DNA of 64,000 bases, from the NCBI GenBank assembly GCA_030272155.1, contig CP126193.1, forward strand, positions 6,572,001 to 6,636,000, written 5' to 3'. This document shows positions 1-12,496 of this stretch, in pieces. The notes under the pieces were generated by a model. It saw only the letters and a list, made by a program, of their open reading frames with translations, searched no databases and was not told the origin of the DNA. The DNA is from Tetradesmus obliquus. Lineage: Eukaryota > Chlorophyta > Chlorophyceae > Sphaeropleales > Scenedesmaceae. The position numbers and the translations under genes were made by a program. The number at the start of each line of letters is the position of its first letter. The stretch's first letter is position 1.

Positions 1-946
1 TCGTTGTGCCCGTGTTTCCTGCAGGAATGTCAGCATGAGTAGCATTGAGCGGCGCAGCAAAGGCGGGCATAAGAATGCGTGGCTGCGTGAACATGGGCTC
101 GCCGATCTCGTTGTGACCGTGCTTCTTGCAGGGGCAGATGCAGGCAGGGCAGCAGGCACAGTTGCTGTGTTGTGGCGGTTCACTCCATGAGCGGCTGCGT
201 GAACATGGGCTCGTCGATCTCGTTGTGGCCGTGCTTCCTGCACGAAAGGAGCAGCAAGCGGTTTGGGCAGTGCAAGGCGGCGCAGCAGCGGCAATTAAGA
301 GTGTGTGTGGCTGTTTCAACATGGACATGTCGCGCTCATCGTGGCCGTCCTTCCTGCCAACCCAGGCGCGGCGCAGCGGGGTGCTTAGGAAAAAGGTGCA
401 AATGTTCCTCCCTGTGCCCTGCAGCTTGCAGGGGCTAGCGGACAGCTGTGCATGTCAGCAGCCGTAGCCAAAAGCAACACCAGCACGCCTGCCCACCTGT
501 AGCAGACCAGGTCCACCACCACGTCTGTCTTCCAGGTCTGGCGCCACTCCGCGGCCAGCTCACACACCCGCACTACGCCCTCCACGTCATCAGCGTTCAC
601 ACAAACACAGCAGGCCCACAAGTGCATAATATGTCCCGCGTGCCGCCCACCACATCAACACACCTCTTTCAGCCGATTTAAGTCAGCCTGTTCATGTCAG
701 AAAGAGCACAGAAAGGCAGCACATTTACCCCACCCCATGCCATCTTTTCCCACCTGTAGCAGACCAGGTCCACGACCACGTCTGTCTTCCACGTCTGGCG
801 CCACTCCGCAGCCAGCTCACACACGCGCACCACGCCCTCCACGTCATCAGCGTTCACATGGAAGATGGGCAGGTTGAGCGCCTTGGCCACGTCCGTGCAG
901 TAGGGGCTGCTGCGCGATTCCTTGGGGTCAGTGGTGAAGGCCACCT

Positions 947-988
<42 letters not shown>

Positions 989-3900
989 AAGCACAACAGG
1001 TTGATCGCCTTGGCCATGTCCATGCAGTGGGTGCTGCTGCGCAACTCTTTCAGGTCTGTGGTGATCGCCATCTGCAGCGGCGGCAGCAGCAGCAGCAGAG
1101 CAGCAGCAGCAGCAGTAGCACATGCATATGCTGCCAACACACATGCGCGGCAAGCACAACCAAGGCATTGCTGCCACTGCTGACGAGACTATGTGGGCAA
1201 AAGCGCAGAGCATGCAGCAAGCGCACGCAGCCGTGACAGAAGGTGCTGCAGCCGCAGCACGCACCTGGTTGTTCACCACCAGGTGGATGGTGCCGCCGCA
1301 GGTGTAGTCCATCAGCCCGCACAGGTCCAGGGTTTCAAACACGATGCCCTGCCCGCTGAAGGCGCCGTCGCCGTGCAGCAGCACCGACGCGCTGTGCTTG
1401 CGCTCGGTGTCGTCGCTGTAGAACTGCTTCGCGCGCGTCTTGCCCAGCACCAGCGTGTTGACCGCCTGCGGTGAAAAAGATAATAACATGGAAGTGTCAT
1501 GGCAACCAGTTGTGTCATTTGAATCTTCAAGGGGCAGCAAGCAGCGCGTCTTGCCCAGCACCAGCGTGTTGACCGCCTGCAAAAAATATCATACCATGGA
1601 AGTGTGATTTCAACCAGTTGTATCATTTAAATCTTCAAATGGCAGCAAGCAGCGCGCCTGCCCAGCACCAGCGAGTTGACCGCCTGCAAAAAATTATCAT
1701 ACTATGGAAGTGTGATTTTAACCAGTTGTATCGTTCAAATCTTCAAATGGCAGCAAGCAGCGCGCCTGCCCAGCACCAGCGTGTTGACCGCCTGTGGTGA
1801 AGACAATGGTGATATCAGACATTGACGAGGAATTAGACGGCAAGCAGCGCATTTTGCCAGCACCACTGTTTTGACTGCCTGCAAGGGTGCAGCCAGAGTG
1901 CTCAAATGGAAAACAGGGATCAGCTGGTTCCCAGATGGCACTTCACACCACCACACAACAAACATGCCAGAACCTGCAAACGTGCTGTTCCACGCGTACC
2001 TAGACAGCATGCTAGATGCAACAGAAAGCTGAGCAGTCACAGCTTCCCTGCTGCAGCTCCCTACCTCCAGGTGGCTGGGGTTGGGCATGAGGCTCAGGTG
2101 CACCATCTTGCCGTTGATGGTGGGCCTGTTGTAGCTGGTGCCCAGGAGGTGCTTCACACCACCCACAACAGCATCCAATTCTGCCCAGAACCAGCTCACA
2201 TGCTTCCCAAGAAAGTGCCTAGCATGCAAGATTTGATGACGAGCTCAGCAGTCACAGATGTAAGCACTGCAGCTCACCTCCAGGTGGCTGGGGTTGGCCA
2301 TAAGCGAGAGGTGCACCATCTTGCCGTTGATTGTAGGCCTGTTGTAGCTGGTGCCCAGGTGGTACTTCACATCACCAGACCCTGTGTACTCGCGCTCATC
2401 GGGGCCCTTGAGCTTCTTGCCGCTGAACTCGGAGAAAATCTGCGCCATGGGCTTACGCACCACGTTAGCCAGCACGTTGAGACGGCCTGCAGGAGCATTA
2501 AAGTACACAGTAAAAGCATAAACTTAGTGTTTAGAGCATGTGTGTTGAGCTTCTTGCCGCTGAACTCGGAGAAGATCTGCGCCATGGGCTTGCGCACAAC
2601 GTTGGCCAGCACGTTCAGCCGGCCTGCAGGGCAAGTTGCATTTCAAACTCAACATTAGGGCTCAAAATGTCCTAAATCTCAACATATATCAGGCATCTTG
2701 CCGCTGAACTCGAAAGATCTGCGCCATGGGCTTGCGCACCACGTTGGCCAGCACATTGAGTCGGCCTGTGTGCGGGATAGACCCCGTGACATGCGGAGCA
2801 GAACCGTAAGAAGACGCCTTCAACACAGTGTTGACAGTGCTGCGGCCTTTTCAAGGGTGCAACAGCAGCAGTAGAACGTCACCCCTGACTCAGAGAAAAA
2901 AAATCTGTTGCTACTAGGGGTTGTTTTAAGAAGTGCAAGGACATCATGGTTGGCCTGTCACACAGACTCTGGGAGTTCGCGCGGCAGGTTAACGACGGTG
3001 TTCTTGCACTGCTTACAATCAACCCCAAGATGCAACAGACGCACTCCTTACACACAGCCCCAAGTAGCAACAGATTTATATCAATTGCTGCAGCAGCAGT
3101 GCAACCTCACCTCGGTGCGGCATGCTGATCATGATGTTCTTGCACTCCAAGTCAGGGATGCAAGAGTTAGCACACAATGACCGGCTGAAAAGCAGCTAAA
3201 CCACCACAACAGAGCCATCACGCACCTCTGTGCGGCATGCCGATCACGATGTTCTTGCACTCCAGGTCAGTGATGCGGTCGATCATGGCCTTCATGCCGG
3301 GGATGAGCGTCTCGCAGCCCTCCAGCCCGAAGCGCTTCGCAGCGGTGTACCTGGCGGGCGGTAAAAAAAAGGCAGCGCAACGATGCATGTCAGCTGTGGT
3401 CTGAACCGCATGTGGGCTTGGGCACTAGGAGAGGTGAAGTGTCTCGCAGCCCTCCAGGCCAAAGCGCTTGGCAGCAGTGTACCTGGCGAGTACGGACAAG
3501 ACAGTGCAGCAATGCATGTCAGCAGCATTGTCATAGCATGGGGGTTCATGCCGGGGATGAGCGTCTTGCAGCCCTCCAGGCCGAAGCGCTTGGCAGCAGT
3601 GTACCTGCATGATGTGGTTTTTGTCATTTTTGTACATCGCGGCTAGGAAGATAGAATCGCCTTTCAGCCCTCCAGGCTGCGCACTAGCAGAATCAGCAGC
3701 TTGCTGATGTGCAGTAGTGACGCGGCACCAATGCGCTACACTGTGTGCTCTCACTTGTTTGCCAGGAACGTCTCAAACATGTCGCTCCATGCCAGGCGGT
3801 CCAGTGTGTGCAGCTTCTTCTGGACAGTGAAGGGCTCCTGCAAGGTGCAATCGAGGCAGTACAGTTACAGCTTAGGCAGCACAGCTTGAGCTGTACAGCG

Positions 3901-6510
3901 TACCAGTATGGCGGTGGCAGCAGCAGCGTAAGCAGACAGGAACATGTACTGCAGCAAGGGCTGACGGTGATGAGCATTACATCTGCATTCAGCTGCACAG
4001 TTGTGACAGAAGCCAGACCGCGCCCGCTGCCACTCACCAGCTCTGGCGTCTCGATGCGCTCACACAGCATAGGCCAAACATGTGTTATACAGCAGTGAGC
4101 ACTGACGCAGCTACATCCGCTCAAAGCGACACAGCCGTGGCAGCACAAATATTACGCGTCTACTGCCACTCACCAGCTCTGGTGTCTCAATGCGCTCACG
4201 CAGCCAGTTGCATCGATCTCTGTCTGGGATGTGCATGTACTGCAGGCAGTACAGGCAGTGCATGCGACGCAGGCAGTTCATATTAACTAGACCGCCAGGA
4301 GAAGCACCAGCAACAGTGAGCCAAGCAACGCAGGCGGAGCCATTGGAAACAAGGGAAGCACACCTGTGAGCAATGCTGCAACTGGCAGGTACGCTGCATA
4401 ACTGGAATAGCAGCAAGATGTCTCTGGTTACGTTACAGCCTTGCGGTCTACGATCGAGCATGCAGCTCAGGCCCAGCGCACCTCAAAGCCGATGTTGCCG
4501 CAGTAAGTTTCCCGCAGCCGGTTGAGGATCTCGCGCAGCGTGCGGATGGGCCGGTTCTCACTCAGGAAGCCAGACATGCTCCACGTGCCCAGGAAGAACC
4601 TGTTGTGACAGAAAAGCAACAAGGTGTGAGGGAGAAGAAGCACACCGTGTGATGGTGGTGGCAGCTGCTGCAGCAGCTGGCTGAGGAAAGTCAAGTTCCT
4701 GCTGCTGCTTCAGTGATAAAAGTTATGTCTCAGCTCTGCAGCCGGCCAAATGCTGTCGCTGCTGTGTCTGCACGCCAGCTGTCAGGTGCTGGGTTTGAAT
4801 GTTGTCATTTTGTTACTTCCACTCACTCCCTGTCCAGGTCAGCCTCTGTGAAGCCGTAGCTGGCTGGGTCCAGTTCCAGGTTCTTGGGCCGCGCATCAAG
4901 CCCCAGGGGGTCCAGTGTGGCAGCAAAGTGGCCGTTCACCTGCAGCAGCAGACACATATGCCTTGTCGTCAGAAGGGCAGAAGCTGGCTTGCTGCGCCGC
5001 GCAACCCTGGTTGCAGCCCGCACCTGGTGCGCGCACACCAGCATGACCAGGTGCACGCGTGCTCAGGGCGTGATGTGACTGCATCTGCTTGAACACTTCA
5101 AGACATCGTCAGCAGCATACTGGGGCACCGGCACGCTGCTGCATGGGCCATGCCATAGACACCCCACACAACTGTGGTGCCCTGTTTGAGCCTGCAATGC
5201 TGCGCCCCAACAACCCAACTGTGTGCAACCCAACACAACTCACAGCCCCCCTCCTCCTCAATCCTGCAGGACAACTTGTCCACATATGAGCACCTGGTAC
5301 GCGCGCACCAGCATGACCAGCTTCACGCATCGCGCCATACACATCCCACGCAGCAACTGCGCCACACTGCAACAAGCTGCACTGCCGTTGCTGTCGTGTG
5401 CAGCACCAACCACGGCTCGGCCCGCACCTGGTATGCGCGCACCAGCATGACCAGCTTCATGCTTTCCTGGATGGTCTGGTTGGACACTGCTGCTGCTGCC
5501 AGCGGGCTGACCACCTGGCCCTTCTCAAAAGCATCGTACGCCTCTGCGATAGCCTCTCCTGGGACGCCGTGCTCTGCAGGAAGAGCAGTTGCATTTGACG
5601 TGTTGTAAAAGGTGCATAGCGCACGACAACCAGAACCGCATGTGATCTGCTCGGCAGCGCGTGATAGCCGAGACTTGAAATTGCTGCTGCTACAACAGGT
5701 AGGCGCATAAATTCACTACTGCAGCCCACGCACACCACCGCAGCAAACTTGCACCAGCACCAGCAGTTCGTGCAAGCTACAGGCACTCCACCAGCAGCAC
5801 ATGTGCTGCATTCACTCCTTCCACTTCAACCGGCCTGACCCAGCGGCTTGAAGAGCATGCACCAGGTCTGAGTTACGCTGCTGCTGCCTTTGAGGCAGAC
5901 GCGCACCAGCTGCTGCATCTTCTTGTACAACAGGAAACACATTCATACAGCAGCAGCTACAGATCCTGCAAGCTGCAAGCTGCTGGCCGTGCTTCACCGC
6001 ATATCCCGCTCACCCAGCGCCTTGAAGAACATGCACCAGGTCTTGTCCACGCTGCTGGGGTCAGCCCTGTAGCGCTGCTCCAGCTCCTCGATGTATGCGA
6101 TGCTGGTGCCATCGTTGAAGCTGTCCTTGAGCTTGGCCAGCGGCACCTGCAACATGATGTGATGCATTGCAAGCAGCAAAGGCAGTTGTTGAGTTCAGTG
6201 CAACACGGTGTATGCGATGCTGGTGCCATCGTTGAAGCTGTCCTTGAGCTTGGCCAGAGGCACCTAAAACATGATGTGATGCATTGCAAGCAGCAAAGGC
6301 AGTTGTTGGGTTCAGTGCGATACGGTGTATGCAATGCTGGTGCCATCGTTGAAGCTGTCCTTGAGCTTGACCAGCGGCACCTGCAGTGTGATGTGATGCA
6401 TTGTACGCAGCAAACACACTTATGAGTTCAGTGCAATGTAATATAACTGTGATGTATGCGATGCTGGTGCCATCGTTGAAGCTGTCCTTGAGCTTGGCCA
6501 GCGGCACCTG
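1..6510 (-). repeat. Tandem copies of OGDH exon edges inside its introns
   Basis: Diverged copies of exon ends, each with its splice site, sit beside the real exons. Exon 2 5' edge (real 6093-6146): extra copies at about 6210-6264, 6325-6380 and 6454-6510. Exon 2 3' edge: 5829-5880. Exon 3 3' edge (real 5428-5470): 5291-5330 and 5022-5061. Exon 6 3' edge: 4031-4066. Exon 8 5' edge: 3438-3486 and 3553-3607. Exon 8 3' edge: 3112-3160. Exon 9 5' edge: 2545-2627 and 2692-2770. Exon 9 3' edge: 2065-2150. Exon 10 5' edge (real 1430-1465): 1541-1579, 1653-1687, 1767-1799 and 1848-1882. Exon 11 5' edge: 983-1074. Exon 11 3' edge: 497-601. The exon at 185-240 has relatives at 1-25, 79-138 and 314-352. 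Periods are often 110-150 bp. Confidence 0.9.
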
Positions 6511-7363
6511 CAGTGGTGCGTTGTAGACAGCAGAACAAGTGGTGGGCAGACGCTCTACAAAGCATCTTTGCTGCTTTATTTTTGTTTGATGCTGTAGCTG
6601 GTGTGCAGTATGCTTGCTTTGGTGCTGCTGTTTACTGCTCTGCTCAACCCACGCTGCTCCGCTTGCAGCGCTTGCATACAGCCACTGCCCACACGTTCGC
6701 TTTCCTGCAACGAGCATATGTGGCTGGACTATGTTTTCAGACTCAGGGCTGTACTTTTGATGCTACACCGATAGCTGATCCAGTGGCAGCACGCCCGTGG
6801 CGATGCTTGACACAATTTTAACAAGTGCTGCTTGTGGCTGTTGGCGGATGAGCGTAGTCCCCCAGCTTTGAAGATCAGGAATATCTAACAGCCACTGTAA
6901 CATCTAAGAGAAGACAGCACCGTGGCAGCACGTCTGTATTGCAGATTGCAGGTATGCACTTGCCTGCCATGCAAGCAGTCAACACAGCAGCAGTACTGTA
7001 CTGGCTACTGCACAAGGCTGATCCAACAGAGAAGCAGCAGCCAACAAGCAGAAAAGCAGTACGTACTGTAATGCATGCTGTGGGCTGCACGCGGCTGCCC
7101 TATGAAGCAGGTGGCGCCCAGGCAAGGATGCTGCTGCTGATACTGTTGTTTCTCAAACACGGACTAGCACAAGACCGACGTGATCGCTGCTTCACCATTG
7201 CATAAGGCGCATACCAAAGTCAATAAAGCTTCAAGAGGCGACTCACGGGCTCCGGGGCGTCTCTCTGCGCCGTGCTTGTGTGAAAAGGCCTCAACCGGAG
7301 CAGAGCAGGAGCCACCCGTAGCGCTGAGCTCCCGACATGTTGAACAGCGTACGCTAACGCCAT
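1..7363 (-). CDS. OGDH: 2-oxoglutarate dehydrogenase E1 component, mitochondrial (3' end beyond window)
   Basis: Thiamine-diphosphate E1 subunit of the 2-oxoglutarate dehydrogenase complex (TCA cycle, mitochondrial matrix). Exons read on the minus strand: 7247-7363, 6014-6146, 5428-5573, 4827-4939, 4482-4599, 4174-4239, 3755-3837, 3226-3350, 2278-2486, 1265-1465, 754-944, then an exon near 185-240 followed by sequence outside the window. All GT-AG junctions keep phase. The start gives an Arg-rich, Ser/Thr-rich presequence (MALAYAVQH..., then [10 protein letters not shown]). Family landmarks in order are [143 protein letters not shown] and [13 protein letters not shown]. About 500 codons are visible, roughly half the usual protein. 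Oddly, nearly every exon edge has extra copies in the adjacent introns. The family call is secure; the choice among repeated splice sites is not. Confidence 0.96.
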
Positions 7364-7926
7364 GATGGTTTGTGTCAACTGAACTGCATGTGCTACTGCT
7401 GCGGCAGGCCAGATCACCTGCAAACTGCCCCGTGTCGGTGCTCAGCAAGCAGCAACAAGCCCGAGCAACCCCCTGCAACCTTCAACAAACAACACCACAG
7501 CCTGAAGCTTGACGGGCTGCTAAACAAACATTACATGACTAGCCCGGCAAGCGATTATGCATTGTGACATTCATGACAAATGGCGAGGGTTTGAGGAAGT
7601 TGCTGTTGCGTTTCCCACCATGCAACTAGCTGGACAATCTGATTTTGATCACTTGAAACGTTTAAGCAACATCGCTTGCTGCATGCTCTCGTAGTTGAAC
7701 TCGGTACCAACGTCCAGCACCCATACGCGCATGTTTCGAGCATTCATCAAAAGTTTGAGTCGATATCAGGCTCAACAAGCCAATTTAATTACTTTCTGAC
7801 TGTGTAAGCAGCAACAGCAGCATATGGAGCAGCACTGCACCAGCCTGGACCTCATGCAACCAATAGCCTGTTAGCAGCACGCGCTTAAACACGGCCTCAC
7901 CGTGAATTCATCGCATTTGACACAGC
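7364..7926. promoter_or_regulatory. Divergent intergenic region between OGDH and the 7.9-kb gene
   Basis: Only 563 bp separate the minus-strand OGDH ATG (7361-7363) from the plus-strand ATG at 7927, so both promoters and 5' leaders must lie here. I see no clear TATA box. The segment is richer in A+T than the flanking exons, especially 7560-7800. Shared promoter function is inferred from layout only. Confidence 0.5.
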
Positions 7927-10446
7927 ATGCGGGACCTGCTTCCAGCAATCTTCTCCTCTGCTCTTCCAGGCAGTGAAGACAGCAACCTTGGCAGCAGCAG
8001 CAACGCAGTAGTGGCATGCCAGCAGCAAGGGCCCAGCAGCAGCGCTCCTTCCTCTTGGGGCTTGTCAGGTCTTAAGGACATCATCTGGAGCAACGGTGCT
8101 GACAATGCAGCAGGCAGCAATGCTGCGCTGCCATCGCCCTTTGCTAGCATGTCAGGAGCCAGCAAGCAGCAGCAGGATAGGCAAGCAGCCTGTGCTGACA
8201 AGGCAGCAGCTGCTGCCGTTGCTGACGATGCAACACAGACTGACAGCGGAGCAGAAGGCGATGACACTGACCCGGCAGCAGTTGCTGCAGCAGCAGCGGC
8301 AGCAGCAGGTGGCGATGATCAAAGTAACAGCAGTGATGACGATGACGACTCAGAGTCAGAGTGGGAGCCAGAGGATGATGACAGCGAAGACTTGCTGGAC
8401 TCATTCCAAGCAATGCTGGAGCGCTGCTGGTTTGGCAGCGACAAACAGCAGCAGCAGCAGCAGCAGCAGCGGGGTGAGCTGCGGAGTTTCCCGCTGCCAC
8501 CTCCCTCACCATTTCAGTTCAGCACTACTCGCACCAGGCAGCTTGCGCAGCGCCGCACCCAGCAGCAGGCAGCCGCAGAATCCACCTCAGCACTGCGCAG
8601 CACTAACACCCAAATTAACAGCAAAAGTAACACCAAAAGTAACAGTCATGATGACGAAGATGACAGCTGGGTGCCGTCCAGCTGGCTGCCGCGCCCCATG
8701 AGGCGTGCATTGGGCCGCACCGACAGCAGCAGGGCTTCCGGCTGGCACGCTAAACCGCTGCGGGTGAAGATGGCAGAGCAGGTTTTAGGCGAGGGTTTAG
8801 TGGATGCGCTGGAGCTTGTGCAGCGGGATATTTTGGAGAGTGAGGATCCGCTGCCTGAGGCGACGATCAAGTTCTTTGTCAGGGCCGGCGTGGGCGTGGC
8901 GACAGGCTGGGTGAGTGGAAGGGGTGCGTTGTATAACGAGCAAAGAGCTGAGATTGGGTTGCTGCTGTGCGTCGAGTCAGAGTGTGTGAAGTGAATGGTG
9001 TGACATTAAGAAGCTGGTTGAGCCGACTGTATGCTGCATTTAGAAACGAACAGCCAGGTACATGAGCAGGTGCTGTACATGTGACCGTGCTTTGTCTCAG
9101 CCCATTGACCTGCTTATCTTCTCTCTGTGCTGGCTGCCGAACCCCTAACCCGCAGGCGCACAAAAACCTGAACCGCATGTTCTTTGCGCTGGGCGGCTAT
9201 GTGGCTGCCACCTGCGGCGTCATGCACGCCACCAAGCAGGCCGCAAAGTGGGCCGCATGGAAGCTACCATACGGCGCTGGCAGCAAGGCTGGGCCTGCCG
9301 TGGCCTTCACTGCCGATGTGCTGCTGCCGACGCAGTTCTTCGGGCCGTTTGCAGCCACGTATGTGGTGGTGCGGATCGTGGTCAAGGTGAGAGAGGCATG
9401 GAGAGGTGCAGCAGCAGTGTGCAGGGGTAGCAGCTGGGGGCCGTTTGCAGCCACGTACGTGGTGGTGCGGATTGTGGTCAAGGTGAGAGGGGCATGAGGA
9501 GGTGCAGCTGGAAGTAGCAGCAGTGTGCAGGGGTAGCAGCTGAGGGCCGTTTGCAGCCACGTACGTGGTGGTGCGGATTGTGGTCAAGGTGAGACAGGAG
9601 ATATGGGGAGGGCAGCCGGAAGATTGCGTAGGGAGTGGCAGCAGCAGTGTGCAGGGCTGGCAGCAGGTACATGAAGAAGTATGTTTCTGTTCTTATCAGC
9701 CGGGGTTGATGAGTTGGCGTCAACAACATGCTAGCAAGGGTCTCTTAGCTTTCAGACTGCGTGCTTTAAAGTGTGGTGACGCATGTGCCGTCCTGCTTGA
9801 GTGCTTGCGGCAACGTGCAATCATGTACTGTGTCCTTGCGGCAGCTTGCCTGCTTGCAGCACATGAGCATTTCCCTGCTCTGGTACTTGCGGTCCAAGAT
9901 GATGTGTACTCACTGTACTTACTGTAGTGGCTGCGGAATTTTGATTATCCCTGCTTGCAGGAGCACCGCAGGGTGCTGGCAGCAGCAGCAGCAGTGAAGG
10001 CAGCAGAAGAACTTGGGGCGGATGGCAAGACAGTCACTAGGGCAGCCATTGCTGCTGCTATCGATGCTGAGCCAGCTGGCGATGGCATCGATGAAACCAA
10101 AGCCGCTGCAACAGCTGTGGCTGCAGAGCAGCAGCGGCAGCAGGAGAAGAAGCACCAGCAGCAAGAGCAGCAGCAGCAGCACCGGCTATTGCGGATGCGG
10201 AGCCTGCAGCGATCTGGCAGCATAGCAGCAGCTGGAGGCGGCTGCCGCAGCAGGATGCGTGGCGCCTTGCGGGACCGCGCTCGACCCCCGGCTGCTGCTG
10301 CTGCTGCTCCTGCTGGTGATGGTGATGGTCCAGAAAAGCAGCAGCAGCAGCAGCAGCGTCCGCAGCATGTGCCACCGCAGGTGCCTGTCACTGGTGTGTC
10401 AACAGCATCCAGTGGAGATGTGTGGGGTTTGAACCTGGGACCCTGA
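7927..10446 (+). CDS. Unrecognised protein with acidic/polyQ N-terminus and hydrophobic core
   Basis: I do not recognise the family. Three phase-0 exons: 7927-8910, 9156-9386 and 9961-10446 (566 codons plus stop). Exon 1 is low-complexity: Ser/Ala/Gln-rich, an Asp/Glu block near residues 136-158, and a Q run near 176-183. Its end (VKMAEQVLGEGLVDALELVQRD...) and all of exon 2 look conserved rather than compositional. Exon 2 holds two hydrophobic stretches, FFALGGYVAATCGVMH and FFGPFAATYVVVRIVV, which could be membrane segments or an amphipathic core. Exon 3 is Ala/Gln-rich and basic. The exon 2 donor is present three times (9387, 9483, about 9590). The donor at 9483 would add 32 codons in frame, repeating the GPFAATYVVVRIVVK segment. 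Residue positions are approximate. No function is proposed. Confidence 0.75.
9342..9594 (+). repeat. Three tandem copies of an exon 3' edge plus donor site
   Basis: The segment from gggccgtttgcagcc through the donor gtcaag|gtgaga occurs at 9342-9392, 9438-9488 and 9544-9594 (periods 96 and 106 bp). It is followed each time by related purine-rich intron sequence. All three copies keep the coding core and a GTGAGA donor. Confidence 0.9.
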
Positions 10447-11367
10447 ACCCTGGAGCGACTGGGAGGTGTGTGACGTCTGGAACCTGGGCAGAATTCGACT
10501 TCCAAGAGTGGGGTTTTGAACTTACAATTACATACCTTTGTCACTATGTGCTAGCATGTTCGGCAGCAGTGTGCACCCGGGTAGCACCACGATAACTGGC
10601 ATCTGCATGCAACGATTGCAGGCGCAGTTATTGTCTGAAGTGACTGCAGTGCTGGCTGCCTCGGCTCCTTGTGTATACTCACTGTGAATAACAAGCTAAG
10701 CATTTGTCTTTCTTGGCAGTGGCACGGCGTACACATTGCTCAGGTGTGCAGTCTTGAGATGTGCAGGGATGATGGGTTATTTGGCTGATGGTCCTGGACA
10801 TTTGTACAACATCACAACCAAAACTTGGTTGAAAAATGAGCGAATCCTTTACTGCAGCATGATGTGTTTGGGCATGCACATGCTGCATGCTCAGCATGGA
10901 CAAGGCTTGTGCAAACTCATCATTGCACGCCAGCGCAGTCAATTCACACCAGCATGGTGCCAGCAGAGCAGAACTGCCTGCGAGTAGGTGTTATCATCTT
11001 GTTCGCACGCTGTTCTTAAAGATTCTGGGCAGGACTTTCGCTTTCAACACGCACAGCTGCTGCGCATTACGCACATGGTGAGGACATCATGTCCTGCAGG
11101 TTGCTGTCAGCCGCTGGCTGGTTGCACCAGTGGTGAACCAGCAACCAGTGAAGGTTTCCAGCCTATCACGATTGGGACCGGTAACAGTGAGGGGCAGTTG
11201 TATGATCCTGCATTGGTTCTACGCTGTACTGCTGCTGCATTGTACAGCAGGCAGCAGCTGTGCCAGCAAGACCACGGCTAGTACCCAGGGTAAGCCAGCT
11301 TCTCAGTGCACGAGTCGGCATCGAGTAGGAGACGTTGAATTTGAGTACGATTTGTCCCTTTCAGCGC
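10447..11367. other. Intergenic stretch, no gene seen
   Basis: This should hold the 3' UTR of the preceding gene and distal promoter sequence of the next one. Open frames here are short, with no family resemblance and no consistent splice structure. Confidence 0.5.
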
Positions 11368-11579
11368 GTTGATTACGGTTTCGTATGCTTTTGCCAACCT
11401 GCTGATCAAACCCTAAAATTGGCAACGGTCGCCGGGATTTTGATTCAAGGCATTCATGCAGCTTACCAAGAGTAAACTCGTCTGCAGAAACCACGCATAG
11501 TTTGTCTTTGCGTATTCAACACGGCAACGGCATTTGCAGCTCCTCTCGTACGGTGGCACTGTCTCTGCAGTCCGCAACG
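11368..11579 (+). promoter_or_regulatory. Conserved upstream region of UBL-E2 copy 1 with telobox
   Basis: GTTGATTACGG (11368-11378) is followed by the telobox AAACCCTAA (11407-11415), 165 bp before the ATG. A leader motif CTCTCGTAC lies at 11543-11551, and the start context is CCGCAACGATGCTGCAGCT. The same elements in the same order recur before copy 2. The telobox and leader also recur before copy 3 and, in decayed form, before copy 4. Teloboxes are known in plant promoters of translation and cell-cycle genes; a role here is inferred. Confidence 0.65.
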
Positions 11580-12462
11580 ATGCTGCAGCTCCGCACTACA
11601 GCAGTTTCTGCACGTAGCAGAGCTTTGAGAACCTTTAACCCATCAACGTTTGTTTATGCGCGTGTGTGTGCGCCTGTAGGTGCCCTGTCAGCAGCAGTTG
11701 AAGTCCAAGGTGGCCTCCCGAGGCTCTTTGGCAAGGAGCCTGGCCCTGCAGGCCCAGCGAGGAGATGAAATAACGCCTGCAGTGGTAGCTACAGAGATAC
11801 ACAAAGCTGGTAAGGTGCTGGCAGAGGTCCTGCTGTTTCTGGTGTGCTTTGCACTGATCACAAGTGCTGTTGCTACTGTCAGCGACACTGTGGCCACTGC
11901 TGCTGCACCTCGCAATGTGCACAAAGTTGATGCAGTGATGTTAAGGACAGTGTAGAAACAAGTCACAGCTCCAGGAAAGCGCCTACCCTCACTGCCTCCA
12001 GGCAAACGGCTATCCTCATTGCCTGCTGCTGCCGCTGCTGCACTGCCTTGCTGCCCCAGGCACCCTGCCCAGCCCCCCTCCCAGTGCTGTGTCACGCCAG
12101 CTGCAGGTGACCATCAGCCAGAGAGCAGTGGCTGATGTGGAGGTGCTGCCAGGGCTCACGACTGTGGGGCAGCTGAGGGAGCAGGTGGCGGAGCTGCTGG
12201 GCACAGACAGCACACAGGTGAGCACAGAAGTAACATGGCACAAGGAGGATGTGCAAATTCGTTCTTATACAAGGGTAACACTTGTCTCCAGGCTCACATT
12301 GAGTGCATGGCGTTAGGGTGACCTTGCGCTGGATCCTGTGGAGATGGCTCAGCTGCGTTTATGCACCATGGCACAATGTTTGTTTGCTGCCCCGTACGCT
12401 GCTGCTGTTCATCATGGTGCCTTTCGCTGCTACTTCAAAAACTGCTTGTGCTTCTGCTCTGC

Positions 12463-12496
<34 letters not shown>

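Noticed and set aside
10420-10450. GGTTTGAACCTGGGACC string reminiscent of a tRNA T-arm or SINE box
   Set aside because: It is the coding end of the 7.9-kb gene, and no tRNA cloverleaf can be formed around it.
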